A DNA stretch of 64,000 nucleotides, from assembly GCF_027244095.1 (NCBI RefSeq), contig NC_069671.1, forward strand, positions 9,429,982 through 9,493,981, written 5' to 3'. Below are positions 11,310-21,490 of the stretch, in pieces. A program made the position numbers and the translations under genes. The notes under the pieces were generated by a model. That model was not told the origin of the DNA. It saw nothing but the letters and a program-made list of their open reading frames with translations, and searched no databases. Source of the DNA: Hemicordylus capensis. Its lineage: Eukaryota > Chordata > Lepidosauria > Squamata > Cordylidae. Positions within the stretch are counted from its first letter, which is position 1. Every line of letters begins with the position of its first letter.

Positions 11310-11771
11310 CCAGACTCCAGAAGGTAGGCCTTCTATGGGGACAAGTCATGCTTGCTACCACAAGACCAGCTCTCCTCTCCATTGCATCTCATTCCACCCT
11401 AAAAGGGCACCCCGCTCGAGAAACCATGTAAACTCAAATCCATCTAATAGCTTTACAACACCCCGTGCGAGTGGGGAAAGAATGGTGCCTCCCATGTATT
11501 TATCGCCTGCCTCTCGGAGCGCTTGTTGCTCCATTATCTTTGACGGCGGCCCATTATGGTGCTGTCAGTTTCAACAGAGAGTGCATAACTATTCCAAAGT
11601 TGATTACTTCCAGCCCAATTGCTAATAGCTTTAATCATCTGATAATGTGCTAATGCATTATGTATAATTCAAGCATTGTGCTGCGGCCGGCTTCCTTCTG
11701 GAGTCCGGGCAGAAATGAACTGTGATTTAAAAATAAGATATGGCAGGGGTGGAGCAGGGGAAGATGGCATC
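11310..11771. other. Spacer of the large inverted repeat; unique AT-rich island
   Basis: About 460 bp. It starts and ends with a shorter inverted pair (ACTCCAGAAGG near 11309-11319 and CCTTCTGGAGT near 11694-11704) and holds a SINE-head scrap at 11338-11380. The core 11480-11690 is unique and rich in TAAT/ATTA words (TAATAGCTTTAATCATCTG), compatible with a regulatory element. No gene was found. Confidence 0.5.
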
Positions 11772-12306
11772 GGGCACGGCAGGCGAATTGGCAAATGTGG
11801 CATGTAATTGCTCAATGGAACCAGTTCCTTCTAGCTGGTTACTGCTTTCGCAGCACTTCTCTGTTTCGACTGTTTTCAGGAATCATGGCTTTTAAGGATT
11901 ACCTCAATGTAATTTGTGGAAGTCATAGGGACATCAGAAGTTGCCATATACTGAGTCAGACCCTTGGTCTATCGAGCTCAGGATTGTCTACCCAGACTGG
12001 CAGTGGCTGGTTTTGTGGTAGCAAGCATGACTTGCCCCCTTAGCTAAGCAGGGTCCACCCTGGTTGCATTTGAATGGGAGACTAGAAGTGTGAACTCTGT
12101 AAGATCTTCCCCTCAGGGGATGGAGCCACTCTGGGAAGAGCATCTAGGTTCCAAGTTCCCTCCCTGGCAGCATCTCCAAGATAGGACTGAGAGAGATTCC
12201 TGCCTGCAACCTTGGAGAAGCCACTGCCAGTCTGTGAAGACAATACTGAGCTAGATAGACCAAGGGTCTGACTCAGTATATGGCAGTTTCCTGTGTTCCT
12301 ATGATG
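11772..12306. repeat. Large inverted repeat, right arm
   Basis: The complement of 10771-11309. It contains unique sequence to 11928, a minus-strand SINE tail (11929-12010) and a plus-strand composite SINE (12011-12306). The join falls at GACTGGCAGTGGCTGGTTTT in both arms, so this unusual tail-to-head fusion was made once and then copied in inverted form. Confidence 0.85.
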
Positions 12307-12751
12307 GTTCCCAAACTTACATTTCATTCCAAAGTCAAATTGGGATCAGGAACAAGATTGGCCCAAAGGGTTTCAGGGCTCTGTTCTGCACTCACCTGGG
12401 GTTTTTAAATTGAAGTCCTACCTCTGTTGCAGGAGGAAGAAGTGCCTTTAAGGGGGTGGGCAGGCCAGGGGGTGGCCTCTTCCTGGTCTAGTAATCCTTT
12501 TGCTACTATCAACTTTATTGGATACCCACCACAAGCATTTCCGGTCACAAGGATTCCCAGATGTTCTTGACTGCAACTCCCATCATCCCCTTCTGCAGTG
12601 AGACTATGGGAGTTGTAGTCGACCACATCTGAGAATCACAAGAAACACAGCCCACCAGCATCCCATATTGTCACATGGTATCATCAGAATATTGGGGAAA
12701 CATCCTCTGATGCTGTCATATAAGTAGTTAACCAAAATATCATTCAGGGTT
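12307..12751. other. Intergenic DNA with a decayed palindromic MITE
   Basis: A hAT-like palindromic MITE lies at about 12552-12642 (CCAGATGTTCTTGACTGC and GTCGACCACATCTGAG as its two arms). The rest is unique, with no gene. Confidence 0.6.
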
Positions 12752-12955
12752 GGGATGGACCATAGCTCAGTGGCAGAACATCTACTCTGCATGCAGAGGG
12801 CCCCGGGTTCAATCCCTGGCAGCATCTTCAGGTAGGACAGTCAGAGAACTTTGCCTGCAACCTTGGAGAAGCTGCTGCCAGTCAGTGTAGACCATACTGA
12901 GCTAGATAAACCAATAGTTTGGCCCAGTATAAAGAGGCTTCTTGTTTCTATGTGC
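12752..12955 (+). mobile_element. tRNA-Ala-type SINE (no 5S head)
   Basis: It starts with a tRNA-like module: A-box TAGCTCAGTGG, an anticodon-stem region resembling Ala (CTCTGCATGCAGAG) and B-box GGTTCAATCCC. The same body and CR1-like tail as the composite SINE follow (GTAGACCATACTGAGCTAGA to GCTTCTTGTTTCTATG). Confidence 0.8.
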
Positions 12956-13617
12956 CCTCCTCCCATAAAGGGTCTCCATTGGGTCAGTGTCAAGGTGGAT
13001 CCTGATTGATCTCCCTTTAAAAGCCGCACTCTGGCCAAGTGGGATTGATGACCAGCTTTCTCTGGCTCCAGATAATGACGGGTCTGTCCATGATCCTGAG
13101 ATTTATTCCAGCCTTATATGGTGCCGGCAGTGGCGATGTCCCTAAAGATGCCACTTTTGACAATTTCACATCAGGAGCAGAAGCATAATACTATAATTAT
13201 CTTTTGCCTAGAGAATCTCTCCTCTTAAGTTTGACAGGTAAATACTTCTCAGCATAACACTCAAACGGATGGTTAAAGTGGAAGAGATAAAAGCCCAAGG
13301 AGGGGAGAAGAAGAATCAAACGGAAACGAATCCTCTGGCTGTCTCTTGTGAGTGACATGCTGGGCACAGACCATTGGCAACTGCCAGTGAATTTTCACTG
13401 ATGTTGGCAGAGACATCTCCACTGATACACTGAACTGGAGAAGATCCTCTTTATCTGGTTTTTCTCCCCCTCCCCTTGCCTTCTTCTGCAAGGAAAGGGT
13501 ATTTATATAATAAACACAACCACTTTCTTCTCAAATGCATTGAGAATTTCTCAGACGGGTATCTGACAGGCTGGGTTAAGCTTTTATGGTAAATCTGAAA
13601 GTGGGGTGTAGCAGGGA
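12956..13617. other. Intergenic DNA, no recognised gene
   Basis: Apparently unique sequence. The parts around 13110-13260 and 13480-13570 are AT-rich and motif-dense. No convincing coding frame was found. Confidence 0.4.
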
Positions 13618-13866
13618 AAAGGCTGTGGCTCATTGGAAGAGCATATGTTTTCCATGCAGAAGGTCGCTGTTCAGTCGCCAGCAGGGAGAGACTACTGGAC
13701 TGAGGATGGAACTATAGCTCAGTGGAAGAGCATGTGTTTTGCATGTGGAACGTCCCAGGTTCAAACCCTGGCAGCATCTCCAGATAGGTCTGGGAGAGAT
13801 CCATCCGAAATCCTGGTTCACTGCTGCTATGCTACCCATAGTCAAGGTAGGCAATGCTGAGCAAGG
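13618..13866 (+). mobile_element. Two tRNA-Ala-type SINE heads in tandem
   Basis: A truncated first unit (13618-13704: GGCTCATTGGAAGAGCATAT) is followed by a second, longer one (13705-13866: TAGCTCAGTGGAAGAGCATG and GGTTCAAACCCTGGCAGC). The second lacks the terminal tail because a minus-strand SINE follows directly. Confidence 0.7.
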
Positions 13867-14185
13867 AACATAGGAAACTGCCTTATTCCACTGGCCCACC
13901 TAGCTCTGTATTGTCTACCCAGACTGGCAGCAGCTTCTCCAAGGTTGCAGGCAGGAATCTTTCTTAGCCCTATCTTGGAGATGCTGCCAGGGAGGGAACT
14001 TGGAACCTTCTGCATCCAAGCATACAGGTGCTCTTCCCAGAGTGGCCCCATCTTCTAAGGGGAATATCTTACAGTGCTCACCTGTCGTTTCCCATTCAAA
14101 TGCAAACCAGGTTGAAACCTGCTTAGCAAAGGGGGTGATAAGGGGGTAGCATGCTTGCTACCACAAAACCAGCTCTCCTCCCAGA
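13867..14185 (-). mobile_element. 5S/tRNA composite SINE within a SINE cluster
   Basis: It runs from GGAACATAGGAAACTGCC to CACAAAACCAGCTCTCCTCC. It interrupts plus-strand tRNA-type SINEs on both sides, and its head holds a short duplicated segment (AAAGGGGGTGATAAGGGGG). Confidence 0.8.
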
Positions 14186-14519
14186 GAGAGGCCATAGCTC
14201 AGTGGGTGAGCATCTGCTTGTTTTGTACAAGGCCGCAGGATGTTGCCAGAACCTAAGGGGTATACTCGTGGGTCAAATGGACTGTAACCCAAAGTTTGGC
14301 TTAAAATAAGCCAAACCTGCCAACCCTCCTCCAGCAGGGCTGGGAAAGACTCCTGTCTGAAATCCTGGAGAGCTGCTGCCAGTCAGTGTAGACAAGTGTG
14401 AGCTAGATGGACCCAATAGTCTAACAGAGTCAGTTTCCTAACACCCTGGAGAGCATTTGCCGTCAGAGTAGACAAGACTGAGTTATGCAGATGCCCAATG
14501 ATCTGACTGTAGAAGGCAA
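14186..14519 (+). mobile_element. tRNA-Ala-type SINE with duplicated tail
   Basis: The head at 14189 (GGCCATAGCTCAGTGGGTGA) is followed by about 60 bases of unrelated sequence. Then come the body and two successive tail-like blocks, the second ending in GTAGAAGGCAACTTCATAC. A hAT MITE is inserted at that end. Confidence 0.65.
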
Positions 14520-14527
14520 CTTCATAC

Positions 14528-14945
14528 TAGGGGTGTGGACAAATCAATTTTTGCCATTTGATTTGAGCTCGAATCGAATCACAAAAATGCGAATTGATTT
14601 ATCAAAAGCACCTGGCTTGGCTGGCTGCCTCCACGAATCAACCTCAAATCAATCAAATCAATTTGAGTGATTTGAGTGCCATTTTGAGTGCCATTTTGAG
14701 GGAGAGCTGGAAAAACGAGCCTCAAATCGGAGAAAGGAGAGTTGGTCTATCAAATGGAGACCTGCTATACCCAGAAAAATTGGTCCTCGAATCACCCAAA
14801 TTAATTCAGGTCAAATTGGGGGTGATTCTCCTCAACCCCAAATGGGACCGCTATTTTGAGGGCAATTTGAGTTGCGGTCGACCCCCTGAATCACCCCCAA
14901 TTTGACCTGAATCGATTCGAGGTCGAATCAAATTGCACATTCCTA
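14528..14945. mobile_element. hAT MITE, 418 bp, with perfect target duplication
   Basis: Left end TAGGGGTGTGG, right end TTGCACATTCCTA. CTTCATAC stands on both sides (14520-14527 and 14946-14953), an exact 8 bp duplication matching the hAT preference nTnnnnAn. The interior is built from AATCGATTCGA-like and TCAAATTT-like words in both orientations. It encodes nothing. Confidence 0.9.
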
Positions 14946-14953
14946 CTTCATAC

Positions 14954-15669
14954 ATTGGAGTAAACATGCTTTACACACTTCCAACTTAGGATAGGCACAC
15001 ATTTTTAAGAAGTGAAATTCAAAGCAAATTCCAGGGTTCCTCCCAAACTGAAACACCTGAGAATATATCAGAGAAACTAAATGAGCTTCTATAGGAGGGG
15101 TGAAATTTCAGGGGGGTGGGATGAGAGGCTCCTTCAGATTTCTAGACTCTTTTCCCATGAAGTTTGGACACTGAGGCTTGGGTCAGGAGTCTACTTTGAA
15201 GGTGATCCAACCAGCTCCTTTTATCTGGCAGGCTGCACACTGGATATCCATGTTGACCAAGCTGAGTCGGTGGTTGAGCACTGTGAGGGAAATAATGTCA
15301 GGGGCAGCTGGTTGTATTTATCTTACAAATCCTTTCATCTCCTTAGCAACATACAATTGTGAATACACAATAATACCATTGGCTTTTAATCTTGCTAGCA
15401 TGAGAGATCAATACCCAGACATGTTTTGATAAAACATAAGAAATGTTTTGATAAAACAAGCTGGCGGCAAGCTTGTATAAAACATTTTGAGTTCATTCTA
15501 ATAACTGGATGTAATATTTCGCATTATGTGGAACTCCAATTCAGATTTATTTATTATGATCACTGATCGAAAATGTAGATGGAACTCTTTTCAAGGGTCA
15601 ATGTCCAAAGCAAAAAAAAAAAAAAAGATGAATACAAATCATAGGTGCTCAGCTGATGGTTATTGTTGG
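14954..15669. other. Intergenic DNA, no recognised gene
   Basis: Unique sequence. A short repeat (AAACATAAGAAATGTTTTGA) occurs near 15420-15460 and an A-run at 15611-15625. Short frames at 15081-15429 overlap in different phases and carry no domain. Confidence 0.45.
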
Positions 15670-15978
15670 GGAGAGCTGGTTTTGTGGTAGCAGGCATGAA
15701 TTGTCCCATTTGCTAAGCAGGGTCCACCCTGGTTTGCTTTTGAATGGGAGACTACATGTGTGAGCCCTGTAAGATATTCCCCTCGGAGGATGAGGCCACT
15801 CTGGGAAGAGCACCTGCCTGCTTGCATGCAGAAGGTTCCAAGTTCCCTCCCTGGCATCTCCAGATAGGGCTGAGAGAGATTCCTGCCTGCAACCATGGAG
15901 AAGCCGCTGCCAATCTGGCTAGACAATACTGAGCTAGGTGGACCAAGGATCTGACTCAGTAAATGGCAGCTTCCTATG
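15670..15978 (+). mobile_element. 5S/tRNA composite SINE, full length
   Basis: From GAGAGCTGGTTTTGTGGTAG to CAGCTTCCTATG. The middle module keeps the tRNA-derived GCACCTGCCTGCTTGCATGC. A solo LTR is inserted in its last bases. Confidence 0.85.
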
Positions 15979-16557
15979 TGTCCAGCTTTTGGCAGGAGGA
16001 ATTCTCCAAAGCGCCCTTTCTGCTCTCTTGCAGTGAATTATTGGCACGGGCGTTGCCTCAGAGTTGGGGAAGTAAGTAAGTTTATTCACTCCCAGCCTTC
16101 TCTTATCGGTGGGAGCCAAAAGCCCGAGCCCCTCTCCAGGAGATTGTCAGGCTCCCAAACCCCATTCCAATTGATCTGCTCATCCTCAGCTGCCTCTGCC
16201 TTCAATAAATCCCTGCATCTCGGACACTCCTCCCCGCTTTCAACCAGCTCCGTCTTCTCTGGCCAGGCACGTGTTCTGGACATCCAATCCCTGGCCTCCA
16301 TAGGGGGCTCATTCCCCAACTCCACCGCTGTGGAGCTGCTATCCTGGCTAGTCCCTCTCCACCAGTCTGCTGCCTCTCGGGCGACACCCGCCCATCCCCT
16401 GGCAGCTGGGGCATGTCTCTCTGAATCCTCTCTGGCTTCTGAGCAGTAATTGTCGGGACTGTCCTGGCGTCTAGGAGCCCCCTTGGCTTCTCTCGGCACT
16501 CTACCAGCTGGCTGGGCACACCTCCCTGTCTCAGCGAAGAGGGGAGGAAACCCGACA
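15979..16557 (-). mobile_element. Solo LTR fossil, retrovirus/Gypsy-type, in a SINE tail
   Basis: A 579 bp block with TG...CA ends (minus strand begins TGTCGGG and ends CTGGACA). It is flanked by similar pentamers (CTATG and CAATG), and SINE tail sequence resumes after it. A polyadenylation signal in a suitable place on the minus strand (GTGAATAAACTTACTTAC) supports that orientation. No internal region is nearby, so this looks like a solo LTR left by recombination. The class is uncertain. An overlapping 176-codon frame is incidental. Confidence 0.6.
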
Positions 16558-16562
16558 CAATG

Positions 16563-17091
16563 TTCCAATGTCTCATGTTGCGCCCACTGTCCAATTTGCC
16601 TGGGAAGTTTATCCACTTTGTTCTGGATTTAAAAATTCAGCATTCTTCATTGGGGGGGGGTTGGAATTACAAATTGATTGTTGATCACACGGTTTAGGCA
16701 TATAGATTGTTTTGGGCAGGAAAATGACTGCAACTCTTTGTAGCAAAAAGGTATATTTATTTCTACATAAATGGCGTTTTGTTTTGGCAATGATGGGAGG
16801 CTAAAACAGGCAGATGAAAGGGAGCCAGGGGAGATTGGGTCTAAGCATATTAGATGGATAGGCATTTAATCTGAATAGGATCGATAGTTATTACTGTGTG
16901 TTCTGACAGAGCAGTAAACTGCACGTCCCTCAACCCGCCAAGTTACCTTTTTAAGTGACTGAGCGGCCTCCTTCTTGACCATGCACTCCACCGAGTTTAT
17001 TGACGAACTTTTATTAAATGACAATCTGTAGGGAAAGGGGAGTGGAAACTGAATGCACTTTAGATTCGCGATCAGCTGCCATTAGCAAACG
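16563..17091. other. Apparently unique island
   Basis: The region 16870-17090 is unique and motif-dense (CAAGTTACCTTTTTAAGTGA, TTATTAAATGACAATCTG) and may be a regulatory element. No coding frame is supported. Confidence 0.4.
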
Positions 17092-17270
17092 CAGGAACAC
17101 AGGAGCGCGACCTTAGACTAAGTCAGACCCTTGGTCCATCTCGCTCAAAACTGTCTACACTGACTGGCAGCAGCTCTGTTTCCCGGTCCTACTTGGAGAT
17201 GCTGGCAAGGATTGAACCTGGGACCTTTTGCATGTAAAGCAAGGTGCTCTGTTACTGACATACAGCCTCA
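17092..17270 (-). mobile_element. tRNA-Ala-type SINE
   Basis: From CAGGAACACAGGAGC (tail complement) to GTTACTGACATACAGCCTC (A-box complement), with B-box complement GGATTGAACCTGGGACC. No 5S head. Confidence 0.75.
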
Positions 17271-17651
17271 CTGCTGAACAGGCTTAAAGGAGAACATCAG
17301 TGATTCTGAGATTTTTCCACTCCTAAGGAGGAGAGGTTATTCCCAGAGCACTAAATCTGTTCATTGCCAAACCACTAGCCCAACGTCTCTACAGTGTACA
17401 ACTGAGCCCCTATTCCAACAACAAATCACTGGGGATTGTCCAGTCTAATTTTATAAGAGCTGTACTCAGGGCCCCAGATGTATTTCTAATGCTGTACTAA
17501 GGTTAGAAACAGGATTTCATAGGGTGGAATCCAAAGCATGGATTTCAATTTTCAACTACTGGCTTAAAATCAATTTTCCCCCTTTGGGACTGATTCCCTT
17601 TGTACTGGCCAACAGATTCCAGTCTTTCAGGACACAAGCACTGCTGGCAAA
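17271..17651. other. Intergenic DNA, nothing recognised
   Basis: Unique-looking sequence with no coding or repeat signal I can support. Confidence 0.4.
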
Positions 17652-18930
17652 TAGGGATGTGCAAACAGGTTCAAATTCGAACCAGCTCTAATTCAAACCA
17701 GTTTGGTTCAAAGGCTCAAACTCAAACCAAACAGGGCATTGATTGGGCAATGCCGGTCTGAGTTCAAACCAAACAGAGCCTGGTTCTATTTGAAGCAGTT
17801 CAAACTGATTTGAGACTCCAAAACTGTGTTGGGTGGTAGGCACCCATGGGTTCCAACTACCACCCCAAACCCAAAGCAATTGGACACTCCTACAACTGTT
17901 AATGATTTTTTATTATTTTTATTATTTTTCTCATAAAGTGTAATGGGGACTCGAACCAGCCCATTATTCCCTATGTTGAGTACCTAGGGGCACAAAACAG
18001 GGGTGGGTGGGTGGTACCCCTGAGTGCCTACCACCCATCAAGCACCCAAGCAATTGGACATCCTCTGCTTATTAATGATTTTCTTTTTAAAAAATTCAAT
18101 TTTGCATTTCTCCCATAGGGAATAATGGGGATTTGAGGATGCCCCATTCCCCACCTTGGGGGTGCAAGGGCACCCCAAAGTGGGTCTGGGGGTACAGCAG
18201 GTCTGGCCTCAACTCCCCCCAGGCAGACCCAAGTTTGTAGGATTTATTGTTTTTTAAAAAAATATTTTTCTAAATATATTTTTCCTTTAATTGCAATGCA
18301 TAGGAATCTCTTCCCATTCATATAAGTAGAACAGTGAGAGTGACCCTAATTACTGTGAACTCCAAACAGCAATTAAGCAATTAAGGTCACACACAGTTGT
18401 GTCACTGTGTGTTGGTAGTGTGGCCTGCTAGGGGCACAAACCTGGGGTGAGTAGTAGGCACTCATGGGTGCCCACCATCCACCAAACCCCCAAGCAATGG
18501 AGATTTTATGTGATTTTTTAAAATTGCATTTTTTCCATTTCTTCCATAGGGAGCAATGGGGGTTTGAGGTGGCCCCTCCGCCTCATTTCCCCACTTTAGG
18601 GGGTGCCTAGGCACCTCAAAGTGGGTCTGGTGGCACCGCAGATTGTGCCAGAACTCCCCCCAGGCAGCCCTTTTGAAGAGCTTTTCATAATGTTATATAG
18701 AAACCAGAGAATCCACTCTGAGATAGACTGTTAAGTGAGGCCAGAACTAAAAAATTCCTGGGGGGAAACCTGTAAAACCCCACTGACTTGGGGCTGCCTG
18801 GCAGGAGTTCTGACACAACCTGCCATGCCCCTAGACCCAATTTGGGGTGCCCAGGCACCCCAAAGGGGGGAATGGGGCATCCTCAAATCCCCATTATTCC
18901 CTATGGGAGAAATGTAAAAACGGGAGGAAA
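17652..18930. mobile_element. Foldback-type transposon with internal modules
   Basis: It starts TAGGGATGTGCAAACAGG. A left end rich in GGTTCAAA/AACCAAAC words follows. A module of about 130 bp (CCATAGGGAATAATGGGG onwards) occurs at about 18114-18240, again in direct orientation at 18540-18665, and inverted at about 18783-18915. Between the last two lies AGAGAATCCACTCTGAG, related to the central hairpin of the 43663 element. No right TAGGG-type end is found, so the element is truncated or rearranged. Confidence 0.65.
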
Positions 18931-19235
18931 AAATCTTCAAAAATTCATTATGTCTAATCTATGATCATAATAAAGCTATTCATTCATACAGCCCCACCCT
19001 GCACAGACCCTGGGTTCACCTAACTCAATATTGTCTCTGTAAAGAAAACCTCCAGCTTCAGAGGCAAAATGCCTCTGAACACCAGATGCAGGGGAGCAAC
19101 AGCAGGAGAGAGGGCATGCCCCATCTCCCGCCAAAGGATAATACAGACTGAGTGCATGCCACACGCTCCTGTCTTGTCTCACCCACTCTCTTTCTCTCTG
19201 TACATATCATTCCAAGCCAGCCCAGGGATGGCTCT
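18931..19235. other. Intergenic DNA with SINE-tail and CR1 scraps
   Basis: A SINE-tail remnant (minus strand) lies at about 19005-19040 (TAACTCAATATTGTCTC). A CR1 3' fragment (plus strand) lies at about 19048-19130 (AACACCAGATGCAGGGG and AACAGCAGGAGAGAGGGCAT). No gene. Confidence 0.6.
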
Positions 19236-19672
19236 CTGCTCGTGTGCAGGGAGAGTGGGATAAGCCCACTTCTCCCTGCTGAATCCAGTTAGGCTCCATG
19301 TGACTACCAGCTCCGTCACGGAGCCGGTAGGGGTGGCAGGGATTGGGGGCTACTTGGCCCCCGGCAGTCCCAGGATGGCCCATGCGAGTGCATGGGTCAT
19401 TCTGAGGAGACCCCTAAGGCTGGGAGGCTTGTTGGAGCCTCCTGGTTGGGGGTCTCCTTGTGAGTCGCTGTGGCAAGGAGCCACATTGTGGAATCTCACA
19501 ATCGGGGGGGAAACAGGTTAACCGAGTGCTCACTCTGTTAGTTTAAGAGAAGGAGTATTTTGAAGGTTTGCTGCCGGGAGCCACATGACTCCCATTGCAG
19601 CACACGACCACACGGAACCAGATTGGCTTCCCTTAGCCCAGCTCTGTACAGTCGTGAGAATAGCCTCATAGT
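19236..19672 (+). mobile_element. CTATTCTCACG-ended DNA transposon, copy 1
   Basis: It shares an internal order with 24715-25178: CTCCGTCACGGAGCCGG, a PuPy-rich block ending GAGGAGACCCCTAAG, a GTGAGTCGCTGTGGC-like block and AACCGAGTGCTCACTCTG. It ends at GTCGTGAGAATAGCCTC. The perfect small palindrome CTCCGTCACGGAG is conserved. It has no coding capacity, and the superfamily is not settled. Confidence 0.6.
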
Positions 19673-19757
19673 GTCCCATTCAAATGCAAACCAGGGTGGA
19701 CCCTGCTTAGCAAAGGGGACTATTCGTGCTTGCTACCAAAAGACCAGTTCTCCTCTT
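19668..19757 (-). mobile_element. 5S-like SINE head abutting the transposon end
   Basis: TCCCATTCAAATGCAAACCA, then the complement of GCTAAGCAGGGTCCACCC, ending AAGACCAGTTCTCCTC. The transposon end joins the SINE at nearly the same SINE position as in the 37.9 kb copy. Confidence 0.7.
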
Positions 19758-19936
19758 CAACCTCCTCCCCCTCCCCCTTTCCACGAGGCTTGCACAACTT
19801 CTTGCAACCATTTTCCCCCCTACTGGGAAGTGGGTTGGCCAGAATCCAACGATAATTCAGGGTAATTGTCAACCCACGTGGAACTACAATACCTGCTCAG
19901 GAAATGGGATCCAGTGGATTGTGGCAGCATCCCTGA

Positions 19937-20160
19937 ACTGTGGGCCAATGGTCTCACAAAGTCAGTTTCCTTACACCCTGGAGGGCCATTGCCATCAGAG
20001 TAGCTATGTGGATGCCCAATGATCTAACAGTAGAAGGCAGCTTCATACTAGGGGTACGCACGGACCAATTTTTGTGATTCGATTCGAGCTCAAATCGAAT
20101 CGCACAAACTGAAATCAATTCGTCGAAAGCAGCCGACTTGGCTGGATGCTTCAGTGAGAT
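19937..20160 (+). repeat. Second copy of the SINE/hAT junction seen at 14405-14640
   Basis: GTCAGTTTCCTTACACCCTG, ATGCCCAATGATCT, AGAAGGCAGCTTCATAC and the hAT end TAGGGGTACGC follow in the same order as at 14425-14640, and similarity continues to GCTTGGCTGG-type words inside the element. The insertion site is shared, so this is a duplicated segment, not an independent insertion. Confidence 0.75.
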
Positions 20161-20841
20161 CCTCTAGGAGCAAATGGGGAACATTTGCCAGAAATGTTGA
20201 CTACAGATATTTCCCCAAGATGTAATCCTGCATTGCCTTTGAACAGACATGACTGTGGCACCGATTTTGAAGTACCCTTCACTGTGCCTGTTTACCCTTC
20301 CTAAAGCCCCGAGAGTCCATTTATTTCACACATCAATTACACACTTGACATTTATACGCTGTGTCTCTCATTTTAATGGGGTTTCAGAGCTGCATTATGA
20401 TTAGCGGGTGAAATGCTTCGTGCAGGGAAAGGGGACACCAATCACTTACATAAAGAACAGGCTCGTAAATTACTGTGTATCACAAAGAAAAAATAATCAT
20501 CCTCAGTAGCTGTACCCAAGAATGATATTTTGGAGTAACACGAAGGCTCATCTGTTACAGTGAGATGATGTCACGGTTGCATCAATGAATGTCGTTATCT
20601 TGGAGCGGTGCCATCCAAATTAGAACCTCCCTCTTGGCTTCGATCACCGTTTCAAGGACAATCCAACGAACTCTAAGAGGAACTCAGAATGGCTGCAAAC
20701 ATTCTTGATTCTTGACACAACACATTTTGGGTGTGTTGTGATTTCATGTGTTGACCAGGTGTTCCCGACACTGGGGAGGGAGGTAAATGTTTATTAGCAG
20801 TAGGGAGCAGTGTCTAGAGCAGAATAAGACTGCCATAGCAT
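20161..20841. other. Apparently unique island, strong regulatory-element texture
   Basis: About 450 bases from 20230 contain no repeat. They hold many TAAT/ATTA and related words (GCATTATGATTAGCGGGTGA, CGTAAATTACTGTGTATCAC, AAAAATAATCATCCTCAG). Both strands lack a long frame. This is the best candidate in the window for a conserved non-coding element. Conservation itself cannot be seen here. Confidence 0.4.
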
Positions 20842-21490
20842 TAGGGCTGGGCGCAAAACCAGTCTGCCTGATTCAGTTTGCGTCCAAACTGGACTCAAAG
20901 AGAACCAGACAGGTTTGGTTTTGTGCCCCCCCCCCCACATTTGAGCCAGTTCAGGGGTTCTAATGTAAAAAATGTAAATGGGAAAATGTAATATTTTTAT
21001 CCCTCTGCTGGCCTCCCCCGGTCTCAAAACGGCCTGGTTCAGGCGGTTTGGGGCCTGTTCTGGGCCGTTTCCGGTTCATTCTGGGCCTCTTCGTGCCGGC
21101 GGCAGCCACTTTGGAGGCTTGCTGCGAATGTGGTGAGGTCACGCAGATGGCCAGTGTGCATGTGTGGTGGCCTCCAAAATGGGCACCACCAGCACGAAGA
21201 GACCCAGAACAGGCTGGAAACCGCCCGAACTGGGCCATTTTGAGACCAGGGGGGAGGCCAGCAGGAGGGAACGGGAATCACCAGACACTCGCCCATGGCC
21301 ACAGCAGCACCCCCTGGAGGCGGTTGTGCTTTAATTTTTTTTAAAATTGGCATTTGAACCCCCAAACTGGCCCTGAGCCGGCTGGGGGATTCAGCTCAAC
21401 TTTGAGCTGAACTGGGCCTGGTAAGCCCTCAAGCCAGACCAGTTCAATGGCAAACTGGCTTGAGGTCGAATCAATTAGCACATGATATAT
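20842..21490. mobile_element. TAGGGCTGGGC-ended transposon, GC-rich
   Basis: It begins TAGGGCTGGGCGC and ends near GAGGTCGAATCAATTAGCAC, with inverted GGTTTGGTTCTCTTTGAG-like and TTGAGCTGAACTGGGCC-like words near each end. The middle (GGAGGCTTGCTGCGAATGTG, CCACTTTGGAG) also occurs at 52810-52860 and partly at 58430-58450, marking one family. Its last bases are worn and no clean target duplication is seen. Confidence 0.6.

Noticed and set aside
16086-16616. A 176-codon frame as a protein gene
   Set aside because: It lies across a solo LTR and its flank, and the LTR is non-coding by structure.
18976-19235. A full CR1 copy
   Set aside because: Only about 80 bp of CR1-like 3' sequence is present.
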